NCBI GenBank assembly: GCA_016584305.1
Contig: JACEEZ010018529.1
Location: forward strand, 172,501 to 236,500
Reading direction: 5' to 3'
DNA from: Chionoecetes opilio
Taxonomy: Eukaryota; Arthropoda; Malacostraca; Decapoda; Majidae
DNA length: 64,000 bases
Shown here: piece after piece, positions 49,783 to 62,897 of the stretch
How positions within the stretch are numbered: position 1 is the first letter of the stretch
How the letters are laid out: every line of letters starts with the position of its first letter
Program-made: the position numbers and the translations under genes
The notes under the pieces: generated by a model
Told to the model about the DNA's origin: nothing
The model's database searches: none
The model's input: the letters and a program-made list of their open reading frames with translations, nothing else

Positions 49783-52554
49783 GACCGTAAAATGCCTCGC
49801 CGCTGTCGGGTCACTGCCACTCAGCCACTTCTCAACACAACATCTTCTTCTTCCTCTTCTTGGGACCTCTATCACGGTCACCTCGCACCTCCTCCTTCCA
49901 TCTCAGCTCCTTTTCCTTTTCGTATTTCACCTTGTTTTTTTCCTCTATTCACTTGTGCGATTATCATTTCTACTTTTTTTTCTAGTCTATTCATATAGTT
50001 GATACAGTCACCTGTTTTACCTATTTCAAGGTATCACATATTTCTACTTTTTTTCTCTCTCAACTCACTGAACTCCACTCCCAGCTGCTTCAGTTAATTG
50101 ACTTCTTTCTGGCGTGGCTTGTATCATATATAGCAAAGGAATGATAGCCTTATGTTTTCTTTGCTGATGAGAGACTATAACATAATTATCTCCTTCCTCT
50201 CTTTGGCTAATGTGGAAAAACGCAGAGTCAATTTAGTACGCCACTCCAATGTCCACGAAAGAATGAATTAACCACATGCTGACGCCCATTTACGTGAGGG
50301 AAGTGATGTTTCCAGTTTTCGGATTTCCCTACTAACGTGCCGACAATGCCCCAAAATTCATTAACTACTTCATCATGTCGAACAACGTCTTTTAAACTCT
50401 TCACAACCATTCTAATGTCGCTGGTGTGATTTTGCACTACTGCGCGTCTCCTTCAGGAAACACGACGTATGAAATAAAAAAAAGCCTCTGCGTGGTTATT
50501 CCTGCGTTTATTCTTCGTAGTGTATTCATTAGCTACTATGAAATGCACTGAATGTGAGCATAAACACAACAATCGTACTTTTCCTTATGTGTTTTGTGAT
50601 TTGCTGAAAAAATTCCTGAATAATGTAGGGGGCAACAGGTCAGGATATCAGCTGGGGCGGCGCGGCGACGGCGTGTTCTAGGTACGTAGTCTATTTGACT
50701 TTAAAAGTAAAGAAAAGAAGAAAAAAACATAAAGGAGGTGATACATAACTTTTGGAAAATAAGAGAGAAAAAGCTACGATAGAACAATTAAAGTGAAGTG
50801 CAGTGCAAAGGTGAGCAATAACAAGGGAACGAAAGTAAAGTGCTGAAAAAATTGATAGGGATAAGACAGTAAGAAATGAAATAGAAAAGACAGACCAGCA
50901 ACAAAGAAAAGTGAAAAACACGTCAGGGGGGCTGGAGCAAAGGCAGCCCCGAAACCACAGCGGATCGGATCGGACCCGAATGGCCGAATGGCGTCCCCAG
51001 TGCCAAGCAGCTGGTAGCAGGTGTCATCACTGATCACTTGCGCAGGTGTGTATTCCCTCCACGTGACAGCTGCTTCTTGCTGGAGCCATGCACGACAGGT
51101 CAGAGTAGGGCAAGGATTTAGAGTGTAGATTTGTGATTGACAAATAGTGATGTGAGTGTGCAGGGTGAGGTAATAAGGCTGCGAGGAAGGATTCACCTGT
51201 GCCGCAACACTTGAGTGACTGACCTCACCTACCATTGGCTTATAGGCTCCTACCATTGCATTATTTCACTCATCACTATTCTCCGCGGCGTCCATCACCC
51301 CCTGCCTGTGTGTGGGGGCTGTCAGGGCGTGGCGGTGTGGCTCATCATGGGCACGAGGGAAGGAGGCTGTGGTGGGAGTGTGGCGGAGTAAACAACGGGG
51401 TAACACTACAGCTGTTGTATACAATACTCCCTATTTACCAATACTATTCTGATTTAAATGGAGGGGGAGGAGGAGGGCTGCGCCTCCCAGAACCCCCCCC
51501 CCCCACCGCTAGATCACTAACCTAACCTGGAGGTTGGTTACGTAACCTAACTGAGGGGGCACAGGCCGGTAGGTAAAATTTCGGTAGTGGGCTTTCACCG
51601 ATTTCGAGGCCGAAACTTAGTTTTCCTGAATAGTTTTGATGTGTATTGAATGAATCTGGCACTCGTTTTTGTCGGAAATAACATTGTGTTTGCAGGTGTA
51701 GGGAGTGCCCGCCCCGCCCCTCCCGGCACGCACCGCAAACCTTGTTCCGCTTTGCACTGCCATAGTATTGATAATTTTCTTTTTTTCTTGATATCATCTG
51801 TTGCTAAACCAAACCCCACCTCTAACCTAACCTGATTTAACCTAACTTAACCGTTTCTGGCTGAAATAACTAGATTTACGGAAGTACATGTAATGCCATT
51901 ATTATTCAATTGCGCCATGGGAAATGGGGATAAAAATACTCCGAATGAAGAAATCTACACGATGATGTAGGTAAGAATCCTAGGAATTTTAAAAGCCCAC
52001 TTCCGAACTAATACCGTTAGTCAGGGTTAGGTTAGCTTGAGGGTTAGGATAGGTTAGGTTGATGGTTTGATTAGGTTATTATTTGATGCTTTTTTAAATG
52101 GAGATAGTGTTTTTTTCTAAGGAAAAAATCTAAAAAATGCATTAAACATTTTTTGTCATCTCTTTTTTTTTATTTAAAAAAACACTTTTTAGATGTTTTC
52201 ACAGAAAAAAACCGATCATTATTTGTTTATAACATCAAATATTAAACGAAAAAAGATTGAACTTGTCTGAAAATCTAGCCCCAGTCACATTGTAAATTTT
52301 TACCAAGGCTACCTTAGGTTTAACCAGGTTATGAGGTTATCAAAAGGTTAAGTTAGGTTTAGTCAAGTTAGGAAGTTACAAAAAGTTTGAATTTGGTTAT
52401 GGTGGAATTTGGATGATTGGATCCTCTGGAATCTATAACTACTTGAGGACCATCTCTATTTAGACCCCTCCTGCAACTGTATTTCTCTTGAATATTGTAT
52501 ATTGTGATGGTTCTCCCATATCTGATTCTATCCACTTGAGTCATCGTAGGTCAT
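49783..52554. other. Upstream of MRGBP; no supported gene
   Basis: A 160-aa minus frame at 50774-51256 has no domain. Poly-C (51488-51503) and CTAACCTAACC motifs (51523-51560, 51825-51850) occur. Confidence 0.45.
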
Positions 52555-53990
52555 GCTGCAAATAACAACTATTTGAAATCTTTTCATAATCATTATTGAC
52601 AGATTTTTCTTCAGCATCTCCATGAATATATCAATTAAATAAATGGTAGAGGACAGAGGTGTTACTTAGTTATGTTGATCGTTGGTGCTACGGCAAAGTA
52701 TGACATGGTTGCAACACTCTTTAAGGCAACTCTCTCCGTGACCTCCCCATATAAATACTGTTGACTCGTGACCTCAAACATGATAGGAAGTTTGAAGTTT
52801 GAAGTTTATTGAGAGAAAAGGTGGGGGAAGTTACAAAGAGGGGTGGGGGGGACAAGAATACCAAGTACAGAAATACAGAAATACAGAAATAGAATAAAGT
52901 GGCCGGGCGGTCCGGCTTGCTGATTTTAGTTAAAACATTCACACACACAAAAAAAGAAAAAAAATTTCAATCTAAATATTTTTTAAGTAACATAAAAACA
53001 AAGGATAAAAACACATAATAATTATAGGATGAAGTGAACAGGTAAGTTAAAAGACATGAGTATATACATATAAAAATTTGAAATAAGACAAGACACAGAG
53101 AAGAAAACAAATATGCGTTAAAACAAAAACAAAAAACTGAGTAAACAATAGATAATGAATAAGTGGGTTTGACATGGGATACATAATATGGTGCCGTGTC
53201 AACAGTATTTATATGGGGAGGTCACGGAGAGTGTTGCCATTAAGAGTGTTGCCATATATATACCCGACCTACGACACAGTACAGTACAGTCTCACACACA
53301 GGCCAGTGAGGGGCACTGTGGAGGCCTTGTAGAAGTTGTATCATCGAGCTCATCACAAAGACAGATTAGTTGTTAGGCATTAGGTACTATTCAGAAGGTT
53401 GTGAACTCGATTGAGTTTGGAAAAAGTTCACTGAAAAACACTAATATAGAAATTTTGTGTTACAGGAAGCTGAACTGTTGGAGGAATTCTGTCTCTACGC
53501 TCAAACCCATGTCTCCTCGTCTCTTCAGGATTGGTGAGTGTATAAACATAAATACTGTGATTCTGATGGGAGCAAACTGGTCACCTCAAAAGTGTCCCCT
53601 ATGCTTTGTTATTTACTTTTATGTAAACTAACAGATCATTTAGTGTGTTTGACGGGGGTTTTTGGAAATTCCTATCCGCATCATCTCATTGCCATGGTCA
53701 CTAAGTTATGGTAGTGTTGAGATTTTTCAAACACCATACCTATTTTGTATTTCTATTTTGAACCTTAATCCATGACTCAATAAGAAGACCCATTATATAT
53801 GCTACATTTTTTTGTTAGATTGATTGTGTGCAGGTCATGCTGCAAATATCAACTATTTGAATCTTTTCATAATCATTATTGACAGATTTTTCTTTAGCAT
53901 CTCTAATGAATATATCAATTAAATAAGTGGTAGAGGACAGAGGTGTTACTTAGTTATGTTGATCGTTGGTGCTACGGCTACATAATTATT
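52555..53990. repeat. Direct duplication about 1.3 kb apart
   Basis: A segment of about 170 bp (GTCATGCTGCAAATAACAAC ... GATCGTTGGTGCTACGGC) at about 52550-52720 recurs at about 53831-53990 with few differences. Confidence 0.9.
52710..53254. mobile_element. Element with about 55-bp terminal inverted repeats
   Basis: GCAACACTCTTTAAGGCAAC and CATATAAATACTGTTGAC at the left are mirrored by GTCAACAGTATTTATATGGG and AAGAGTGTTGC at the right. The centre carries the retroelement 3' end family of 13817-13965 (about 52795-52945, minus orientation). Confidence 0.75.
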
Positions 53991-53995
53991 TAGTC

Positions 53996-54834
53996 ATTTA
54001 TGTAAGAGATTAAGGGTGTAGACTCCTGTAGAGGTTTGAACCATCAAAATTATAAGGGCCTTTTCAGGTGGGCTATGCATGTCAGGTGTAGTTACAAAAA
54101 ATTATATTAAATACCTACTATAGTGATTGCATTGCTGAAGTGCAACAAGAAAGAAAAATATTAAAACTTCGAAACCTCAAAAATATGTAATGGTGATTTA
54201 TGTGTTAAGAGGGAATGTCAAGGGGTTTCTTATATACCATCATATATTAATGATATTTTTTAATGCTGTGTATGCCTATACAGAAAAATTCCTGATAATA
54301 CTGAGATCCATAGCTCAATATAATTGGCAAAAAAAGTAAGATTTTAGAAAAAAAAGTTTTATAATGATGTTATCCGATGAATAGCATTGATAAGAAAATA
54401 CCAATTGTACCTTACGTGTTTTATAAGGGATTTCATGTGCCAGAATTAAAAAATTTAGAACACTAGAGAGATGTATGGATACTCTATGGAGATACAGGAA
54501 GTAGAATTAGAGGGGGAGAGAGGTAACTACACACTGGTTACCATAATGTAATGCATTTCTTAAGTCTTCTCAGCTTAAGTGGGAGATTAAATTACAGTGA
54601 CTTGCAAGGGTAATTTCCAATAGGGAAGTTGAAGGTAAGAAATGTTAACAGTGGGCTCAACACTGTAGATCACTGCATATATGGTGCCATTGGTATAATA
54701 TGCAGTGTACACAAGTTTCAAAGTCCAAGAGTAGCCCTTCAGAGTGAGAGAAGCATTTGCATTGCATGTGAATGACAGGCCTGGCTTACTGCAGTGTCTC
54801 AGAACTGCATGCATCCTGCTGATGATACCTAGTG

Positions 54835-54865
<31 letters not shown>

Positions 54866-55015
54866 TGTCTCTCGTCCTCAGAACCTCGAAATATGCATAC
54901 TCTTATGTCTTTCCTTCATTACTTTGCATTAACTTTTATAATCAACACCAATCATAGTTTTCTGTTCACTCGCAGATTTTTTTTCCTCTGCTGGATATAA
55001 TTTTCCGTCATACAT
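53996..55015. other. Non-coding stretch
   Basis: AT-rich. A (CA)n run lies at 54836-54862. No gene seen. Confidence 0.5.
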
Positions 55016-55202
55016 CACTCTTTTCACTCTCTTTTCACTCTCTTTTTCACTCTCTTTTCACTCTCTGTTCACTCTATTTTCACTTTTCACTCTCTTTTTA
55101 CTCTATTTTCACTCTTTTTTCACTCTTTTCACTCTTTTCACTCTCTTTTCACTCTCTTTTCACTCTTTTTTCACTCTTTTCACTCTTTTCACTCTCTTCA
55201 CA
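55016..55202. repeat. Tandem TTTTCACTCTC repeat
   Basis: About 17 imperfect copies of TTTTCACTC(TC) with T-number variation. Confidence 0.92.
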
Positions 55203-55576
55203 CTTTTCCGGTAGGCACATCGTCTCTGTTCTCTTTAAACCTAACCAGCCTGCACCGTACTCTCACCTATCAGCCACCAGTGCCCCCTTGCATCCACCCA
55301 TGTAGTACTCACCACCCTCATTTTCCTTTATTATTTTTATTGCTGCGAGATTTTCCAGCTCTCTCTCATCCATCATCCGTTATCCTTCAGTTTTGGCTTC
55401 AGTTTTATCTAGGTGGGTGTAGGTCCTTCAGTTCTTCAGTTCTAGGTGAAGAGCATCAGTGGAAACATCCTGATTCAGAGCCAATGGTCTACTATTTATG
55501 TATTTTGACTTCGTATAGTGCATATGTATTGGAATTTGAGGAAAGTCTGGTATCTGTATGAATGGTATAGTGTCAA

Positions 55577-55671
<95 letters not shown>
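55577..55671. repeat. (TG)n microsatellite
   Basis: About 47 TG units. Confidence 0.98.
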
Positions 55672-55874
55672 GGTTTATGATGATGAATTATGATTTATGT
55701 TTATGCCGTGCCGAAAGAACCTCATCTGTTCCTCCTCCTCCACTACCTCCTCCATCTTCCTTTTCATAGAGGACATTACCTTTCTCTTCTCTCTGGCGTC
55801 CTCGGCTATACTAACTCTTCCTTTCCTTCTCCTTTTACTAACTGGTCTGGCTCCTTGACTTGTTTCCGTCATAT

Positions 55875-56262
55875 TGTTTTCTTTAGATAATGGGTTTTTT
55901 TTCTTTTTTCTTTGGATAATGATTTTTTTTATACGTTTTCTTTGGATAATGTTTTTTTTTATACATGTTTTCTTTGGATAATGGGGTTTTTATACGTTTT
56001 CTTTGGATAATGTTTTTTTTATATACATGTTTTCTTTGGATAATGGGGTTTTTATACGTTTTCTTTGGATAATGTTTTTTTTATATACATGTTTTCTTTG
56101 GATAATGAGTTTTTTTTATACATGTTTTCTTTGGATAATGTTTTTTTTAATACATGTTTTCTTTGGATAATGGGTTTTTTTGTTTTCTTTGAATAATGGG
56201 TTTTTTATACATTTTTTCTTTGGATAATGGTTTAAAAAAATGTTTTCTTTGGTTAATGGGTT
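55875..56262. repeat. Tandem TTTTCTTTGGATAATG repeat
   Basis: About 12 imperfect units of TTTTCTTTGGATAATG plus a variable T-run and ATACATG. Unit length varies from about 27 to 40 bp. A 39-bp poly-T run follows at about 56284. Confidence 0.92.
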
Positions 56263-56284
56263 TTTGTTGTTGCCTACTACAAGC

Positions 56285-56323
<39 letters not shown>

Positions 56324-56586
56324 ACGTGCTCACTGGTCACCCTCTTCCTGGTCTTACTCCCTTCCGCCTCCCTCATTATTTTTCTCATCCAGGTAGCGTG
56401 AAATTAAGCCATTATTTTGCCTGTCACAGATTTTTGCAATATATCTTAACCCTAAGACTTATTCATGTCTTGGAACATAGAAAAGGTGAAAGATGAAGCT
56501 CGAAGGAAAGAAATAATACGCACATTGGTAGACTTTGAAGGACTTCTGATAAAAAACCTTGTTAAGTGATTCATAAAAAATAATTA

Positions 56587-56819
56587 ATACATAACTACTA
56601 CCTACATCCACCTTTCATCCCCATCCATGACATGTTCTAACCTTCTTTTAAAGCTCCCTAATGACTCCGCACTAACTCCCTGTCTACTGAGTCCATTTCA
56701 ATCATTTACCACCCTATTTGTGAACCAGTTTTTCCCTATTTCTTTTTTTAATTACACTTTTCCTGTTTGAATCCGTTACTTCTTGTTCTAGCATCATAAA
56801 GTTCACTAGTACTTACAAA
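56587..56819 (-). mobile_element. LINE 3' tail, minus orientation
   Basis: Reverse complement of the 7812-8059 tail, extended about 80 bp upstream (SELYDARTRSNGF in one frame). Frameshifts are present. Confidence 0.85.
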
Positions 56820-57088
56820 ATCAGGAATGCTAAAAAAATAATAACAAGCTCCAGGAATGCTAAAAAAATAATAACAAGCTCCAGGAATGCTAAAAAAATA
56901 ATAACAAGCTCCAGGAATGCTAAAAAAATAATAACAAGCTCCAGGAATGCTAAAAAAATAATAACAAGCTCCAGGAATGCTAAAAAAATAATAACAAGCT
57001 CCAGGAATGCTAAAAAATAATAACAAGCTCCAGGAATGCTAAAAAAATAATAACAAGCTCCAGGAATGCTAAAAAATAATAACAAGCT
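56820..57088. repeat. 30-bp minisatellite, about 9 copies
   Basis: Unit: CAGGAATGCTAAAAAAATAA followed by TAACAAGCTC. Copies are nearly perfect, with one A lost in two units. The array begins exactly where the LINE fragment is truncated. Confidence 0.96.
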
Positions 57089-57109
57089 AACATTTTTGTA
57101 ACACGTACT

Positions 57110-57555
57110 CATGACATTACGGTTACTGTTTTCATCACTTCTCTTATTACTTGAAATTATTAACACTTTGAGGCCCATAACATAATTTCCATTGTAATTT
57201 GACCACCAATTGACGTTTTTTTAGTGAATGTAGGCAATATTTTATAGATATGACCTGTTTAGTGTCCTTATCCACTAACTAATTTGGTATTTTCAGTTAC
57301 TTTTCGTAATTTAATGGCTAACAACATATGATTTTATATATATAGCAAAGGAAAGATCTGGGTGTGAAGGGGTTAAATATGTCAATGCATATCAATAGCC
57401 TACTTTAGTCCACGAAAGACAACGAAAATATCATGGCATGAGGTCCATAAAAGAGCTTTGGCTTAATGGACCGTGGCTTGTATGACAGTAGAATTAATTA
57501 TGAACATTATCATATTACACTAAACCGAATAAACCATCAAGTATCAAGTATCATG
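57110..57555. repeat. Dispersed repeat, copy carrying a TTAA MITE
   Basis: Second copy of 10570-10840. It is interrupted after GAAATTA by the MITE at 57160-57376 and then continues. Confidence 0.88.
57160..57376. mobile_element. TTAA MITE copy 9
   Basis: TTAACACTTTGAGGCCC ... GGTGTGAAGGGGTTAA. The paralogous segment at about 10650 (GAAATTATTAAG) is the empty site, which shows that TTAA was duplicated on insertion. Confidence 0.93.
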
Positions 57556-57799
57556 AGCCAGTAACTTTATATTTATTTTTCATGTATTTTACGAAGCAAT
57601 AATTCTTTGTCCCTTTCTTTTCACAACCACTCTCCACATCACTCAAGGGCTTTGCAGTCATCCATTTTAACCGCGACACCGAGGGGAAGCCGCGGCATTG
57701 AGGGGAACCGCGGGGACATGTCGTGGCGGGTCCCCTCACCTGTTCTGGAGTGTCAGGTGAGGGATTTTGTGTGTTTCATTTATTTATTTAGTGGTTTTT

Positions 57800-58069
57800 T
57801 TCTGTCTCGCTGTCTGTCTCTCTCTCTATCTGTCTCTCTCTCTGCCTGTCTCTGTCTGTTTCTCTTTTTCTCTTTGTCTGTCTCTCTCTGGCTGTCTCTC
57901 TCTCTGGTTGTCTCTCTCTGGCTGTCTCTCTCTGTCTGTCTCTCTCTGGCTGTCTCTCTCTGGCTGTCTCTCTCTCTGTCTGTCTCTCTCTGGCTGTCTC
58001 TCTCTCTGGCTGTCTCTCTCTCTGGCTGTCTCTCTCTCTGGCTCTCTCTCTCTGGCTCTCTCTCTCTGG

Positions 58070-58112
<43 letters not shown>

Positions 58113-58148
58113 CTCTCTGCTTCTGTCTCTCTCTCTCTCTCTCTCTGG

Positions 58149-58228
<80 letters not shown>
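57800..58228. repeat. Pyrimidine repeat, TCTCTCTGGCTG units then (CT)n
   Basis: Units of CTCTCTCTGGCTGTCT give way to pure CT. Leu/Ser frames across it are artefacts. Confidence 0.95.
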
Positions 58229-58230
<2 letters not shown>

Positions 58231-58424
58231 ATCTTAACCTTTCTTTGATCCATTATATTTAGATTGAAGAAAAAATAAAAAGGAAATGTGTCCCCAAATT
58301 CGGAAAAAAGTCAGTCAGTCGAGCTATTGGAAACATTTGCCTCGGGTTGTTGACGGAAAACTTTTCAAGACCAGAAGTCCGACACAGTTGTTCTATTCGC
58401 AACACTGACTTGGTTTATTTTAAA

Positions 58425-59025
58425 AGGAACAACACAGGTAGGTTGTTAGGCTCGTTTGCAGGCGAGGAACACATATTTGTCATCAGTGCCGTTTCTAGAT
58501 TTTTGGGGGGCCTTATGCGAAATGCTGTTTTGGGGCCCTATTCTGTAAAACTATGGGGGGGATTCCAAGGCCTCTAAGGTGGTCCGGAGGCACACCTTAA
58601 ATATATTAAATGCATCAATCTGGTGCAGTTTAACCCCTTCACGCCCAGATCTTTCCTTTGCTATATAAAATTGTCAGTTGTCAGCCATAAAATTACGAAA
58701 AGTGGCTGAATATACCAAATTAACTAGTGGACAAGGATACTAAACAGGTCATATCTGTAAAATATTGCTTATATTCACTAAAAATCGTTTAATGGCACCC
58801 AAATTACTATGGAAATTACGTTCTGGGTCTCAAGGGGTTAAAACGAACAAAACAGGTAAAGGGGTTTGTTAGGCTCGTATACGTGCGTGAAACACATATT
58901 TATCATCAGTGCCGTTTCTAGCCTTTTCTGGGGCCCTATGCGAAATGCTGTTTGGGGGCCCTATTGTGTACAACTATGGTGGGGGGATTCCAAGCCCTCT
59001 AAGGTGGTCTGGGGGCACTTTAAGA
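58425..59025. repeat. Direct duplication with CAGTGCCGTTTCTAG core
   Basis: A segment of about 170 bp at 58429-58600 recurs at 58853-59025. Both contain TTAGGCTCGT, CATCAGTGCCGTTTCTAG, ATGCGAAATGCTGTTT and GATTCCAAG. A TTAA MITE lies between the copies. Confidence 0.88.
58630..58841. mobile_element. TTAA MITE copy 10
   Basis: TTAACCCCTTCACGCCCAG ... GGGTCTCAAGGGGTTAA, complete. Confidence 0.93.
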
Positions 59026-59433
59026 GGAAAAAGACTATTCTAAAAAAAAAAAAAAAATTATTTGGAGCTTGGGGGCCCTTTGGTAGCTTCGGGGGCTCTA
59101 TGCAACCGGGTAGTTCGCATATAGTAGTAAGAAATGGCCCTGTTTGTCATGAAGCAAAGTAAATCAAACCGCAAAAATACTTCACGAAACTGGAGCAATA
59201 AAAGAAACACGACGGAAGCGAAAGGAACGAAAAAGTAATTCCCTTTAACTGAAAACTTTGAAATTTATGTTATCGTACCTCCGAGATTGAGCTGAACTTG
59301 GAGAAAGAAAGGTCTTCATAGTGTGTACGTGAAGAGACGTAGGGGAGGATTAGACCATGTAACAAGAACCTTTTTGCCATCAATGTAATGGTGATTATTG
59401 TATTTGTTTAGGTAAGTCTTCCTCAATGATTTG

Positions 59434-59801
<368 letters not shown>

Positions 59802-60045
59802 GTTATTATGTAGTACAAGGAGAAGAATTTGTATATTTATGAGATTAGGTGTTGGGGAGAAAACAAATCACAAAAACATGAAGTAACACTCTCCTTCCTG
59901 CCACACTATAATTGGAAAAATTCTCCAGCGAGTCCTGATAAAGAGCTGCTGTACGTTAAGCCTTGCGGGTGTGACTTTGTTTTCCCTCTTTCTTCCTATA
60001 TTTGTCGCCCTTTTTCCTCTTTTCCTCTTTTCTTGAATACTAATT

Positions 60046-62595
60046 AGTCCTTCCCTTTTTCTTCCTATATTTGTCGCCCTGTTCCCTTTTCTTCCTATAT
60101 TTGTCGCCCTGTTCCCTCTTTCTTCCTATATTTGTCGCCCTGTTCCCTCTTTCTTCCTATATTTGTCGCCCTGTTCCCCTTTCTTCCTATATTTGTCGCC
60201 CTGTTCCCCTTTCTTCCTATATTTGTCGCCCTGTTCCCCTTTCTTCCTATATTTGTCGCCTGTTCCCTCTTTCTTCCTATATTTGTCGCCCTGTTCCCTC
60301 TTTCTTCCTATATTTGTCGCCCTGTTCCCTCTTTCTTCCTATATTTATCGCCCTGTTCCCTTTTTCTTCCTATATTTGTCGCCCTGTTCCCTCTTTCTTC
60401 CTATATTTGTCGCCCTGTTCCCTCTTTCTTCCTATATTTGTCGCCCTGTTCCCTCTTTCTTCCTATATTTGTCACCCTGTTCCCTTTTTCTTCCTATATT
60501 TGTCGCCCTGTTCCCTCTTTCTTCCTATATTTGTCACCCTGTTCCCTCTTTCTTCCTATATTTGTCACCCTGTTCCCTTTTTCTTCCTATATTTGTCGCC
60601 CTGTTCCCTCTTTCTTCCTATATTTGTCGCCCTGTTCCCTCTTTCTTCCTATATTTGTCGCCCTGTTCCCTCTTTCTTCCTATATTTGTCGCCCTGTTCC
60701 CTCTTTCTTCCTATATTTGTCGCGCTGTTCCCTCTTTCTTCTTACATTTGTCGCCCTGTTCCCTCTTTCTTCCTATATTTGTCGCCCTGTTCCCTCTTTC
60801 TTCCTATATTTGTCGCCCTTTTTCCCCTTTCTCTCCTATATTTGTCGCCCTGTTCCCTCTTTCTTCCTATATTTATCGCCCTGTTCCCTCTTTCTACCTA
60901 TATTTGTCGCCCTTTTTCCCCCTTTCTTCCTATATTTATCGCCCTGTTCCCTCTTTCTTCCTATATTTATCGCCCTGTTCCCTCTTTCTTCCTATATTTG
61001 TCGCCCTGTTCCCTCTTTCTTCCTATATTTGTCGCCCTGTTCCCTCTTTCTTCCTATATTTGTCGCCCTGTTCCCCCTTTCTTCCTATATTTGTCGCCCT
61101 GTTCCCCCTTTCTTCCTATATTTGTCGCCCTGTTCCCTCTTTTCTTCCTATATTTGTCGCCCTGTTCCCCCTTTCTTCCTATATTTGTCGCCCTGTTCCC
61201 CTTTCTTCCTATATTTGTCGCCCTGTTCCCTCTTTCTTCCTATATTTGTCGCCCTGTTCCCTCTTTCTTCCTATATTTGTCGCCCTTTTTCCCTTTCTTC
61301 CTATATTTTGTCGCCCTGTTCCCTCTTTCTTCCTATATTTGTCGCCCTGTTCCCTCTTTCTTCCTATATTTGTCGCCCTGTTCCCTCTTTCTTCCTATAT
61401 TTGTCGCCCTGTTCCCTCTTTCTTCCTATATTTGTCGCCCTTTTCCCTCTTTCTTCCTATATTTGTCGCCCTGTTCCCTCTTCCTATATTTGTCGCCCTG
61501 TTCCCTCTTTCCTTCCTATATTTGTCGCCCTGTTCCCTCTTTCTTCCTATATTTGTCGCCCTGTTCCCCCTTTCTTCCTATATTTGTCACCCTGTTCCCT
61601 TTTTCTTCCTATATTTGTCGCCCTGTTCCCTCTTTCTTCCTATATTTGTCACCCTGTTCCCTCTTTCTTCCTATATTTGTCACCCTGTTCCCTTTTTCTT
61701 CCTATATTTGTCGCCCTGTTCCCTCTTTCTTCCTATATTTGTCACCCTGTTCCCTCTTTCTTCCTATATTTGTCGCCCTGTTCCCTCTTTCTTCCTATAT
61801 TTGTCACCCTGTTCCCTTTTCTTCCTATATTTGTCGCCCTGTTCCCTCTTTCTTCCTATATTTGTCGCTCTGTTCCCTTTTCTTCCTATATTTGTCGCTC
61901 TGTTCCCTTTTTCTTCCTATATTTGTCGCCCTGTTCCTCTTTTCTTCCTATATTTGTCGCCCTGTTCCCTTTTTCTTCCTATATTTGTCGCCCTGTTCCC
62001 TCTTTCTTCCTATATTTGTCGCCCTGTTCCCTCTTTCTTCCTATATTTGTCGCCCTGTTCCCTCTTTCTTCCTATATTTGTCGCTCTGTTCCCTTTTTCT
62101 TCCTATATTTGTCGCTCTGTTCCCTTTTTCTTCCTATATTTGTCGCCCTGTTCCCTCTTTCTTCCTATATTTGTCGCCCTGTTCCCTTTTTCTTCCTATA
62201 TTTGTCGCTCTGTTCCCTTTTTCTTCCTATATTTGTCGCCCTGTTCCCTCTTTCTTCCTATATTTGTCGCCCTGTTCCCTCTTTCTTCCTATATTTGTCG
62301 CCCTGTTCCCTCTTTCTTCCTATATTTGTCGCCCTGTTCCCTCTTTCTTCCTATATTTGTCGCCCTGTTCCCTCTTTCTTCCTATATTTGTCGCCCTGTT
62401 CCCTCTTTCTTCCTATATTTGTCGCCCTGTTCCCCCTTGCTTCCTATATTTGTCGCCCTGTTCCCTCTTTCTTCCTATATTTGTCGCCCTGTTCCCTCTT
62501 TCTTCCTATATTTGTCGCCCTGTTCCCCCTTGCTTCCTATATTTGTCGCCCTGTTCCCTCTTTCTTCCTATATTTGTCGCCCTTTTCCCTCTTCC
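60046..62595. repeat. 31-bp minisatellite, about 82 copies (2.55 kb)
   Basis: Unit: TTCCTATATTTGTCGCCC followed by TGTTCCCTCTTTC. Common variants are GTCACC, GTCGCTC, ATTTATCG and an extra or missing T/C at the pyrimidine end. The unit has no stop codon in any plus-strand frame. Because 31 is not a multiple of 3, all three frames stay open for over 800 codons, which is an artefact of the repeat. Confidence 0.97.
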
Positions 62596-62846
62596 TTTCC
62601 TCGTTGTTGGCTCGCCCATGAAACCAAGTATTTTTTGTTGGAAGCTTCATATATTTTTTCCATCTGACGTACCCTTGCCTCACGCCCCTCACGCCCACAC
62701 CCTCCCTTTCAACACATCGTGCCGTGCGGGTATGCTTTCACTGACTAAAAGACTTCTGACAAACGCTGATGCTAACGTGCTGACTGCCTGATGCTAGTGT
62801 CTCTGCTGGTGCTTTTATTCGTTGCTGCAGCTGTCGTCGTCAATTG

Positions 62847-62847
<1 letters not shown>

Positions 62848-62896
<49 letters not shown>
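62848..62896. repeat. (TG)n microsatellite
   Basis: About 24 TG units. Confidence 0.97.

Positions 62897-62897
<1 letters not shown>

Noticed and set aside
50774..51256. 160-aa minus-strand frame
   Set aside because: No recognisable domain. The N-terminal two thirds and the hydrophobic C-terminal part look unrelated, and there is no splice or promoter support.
60071..62791. 906-codon open frame (plus two other frames of over 820 codons)
   Set aside because: Produced by a stop-free 31-bp minisatellite. All three frames encode the same cyclic repeat, with no gene structure.
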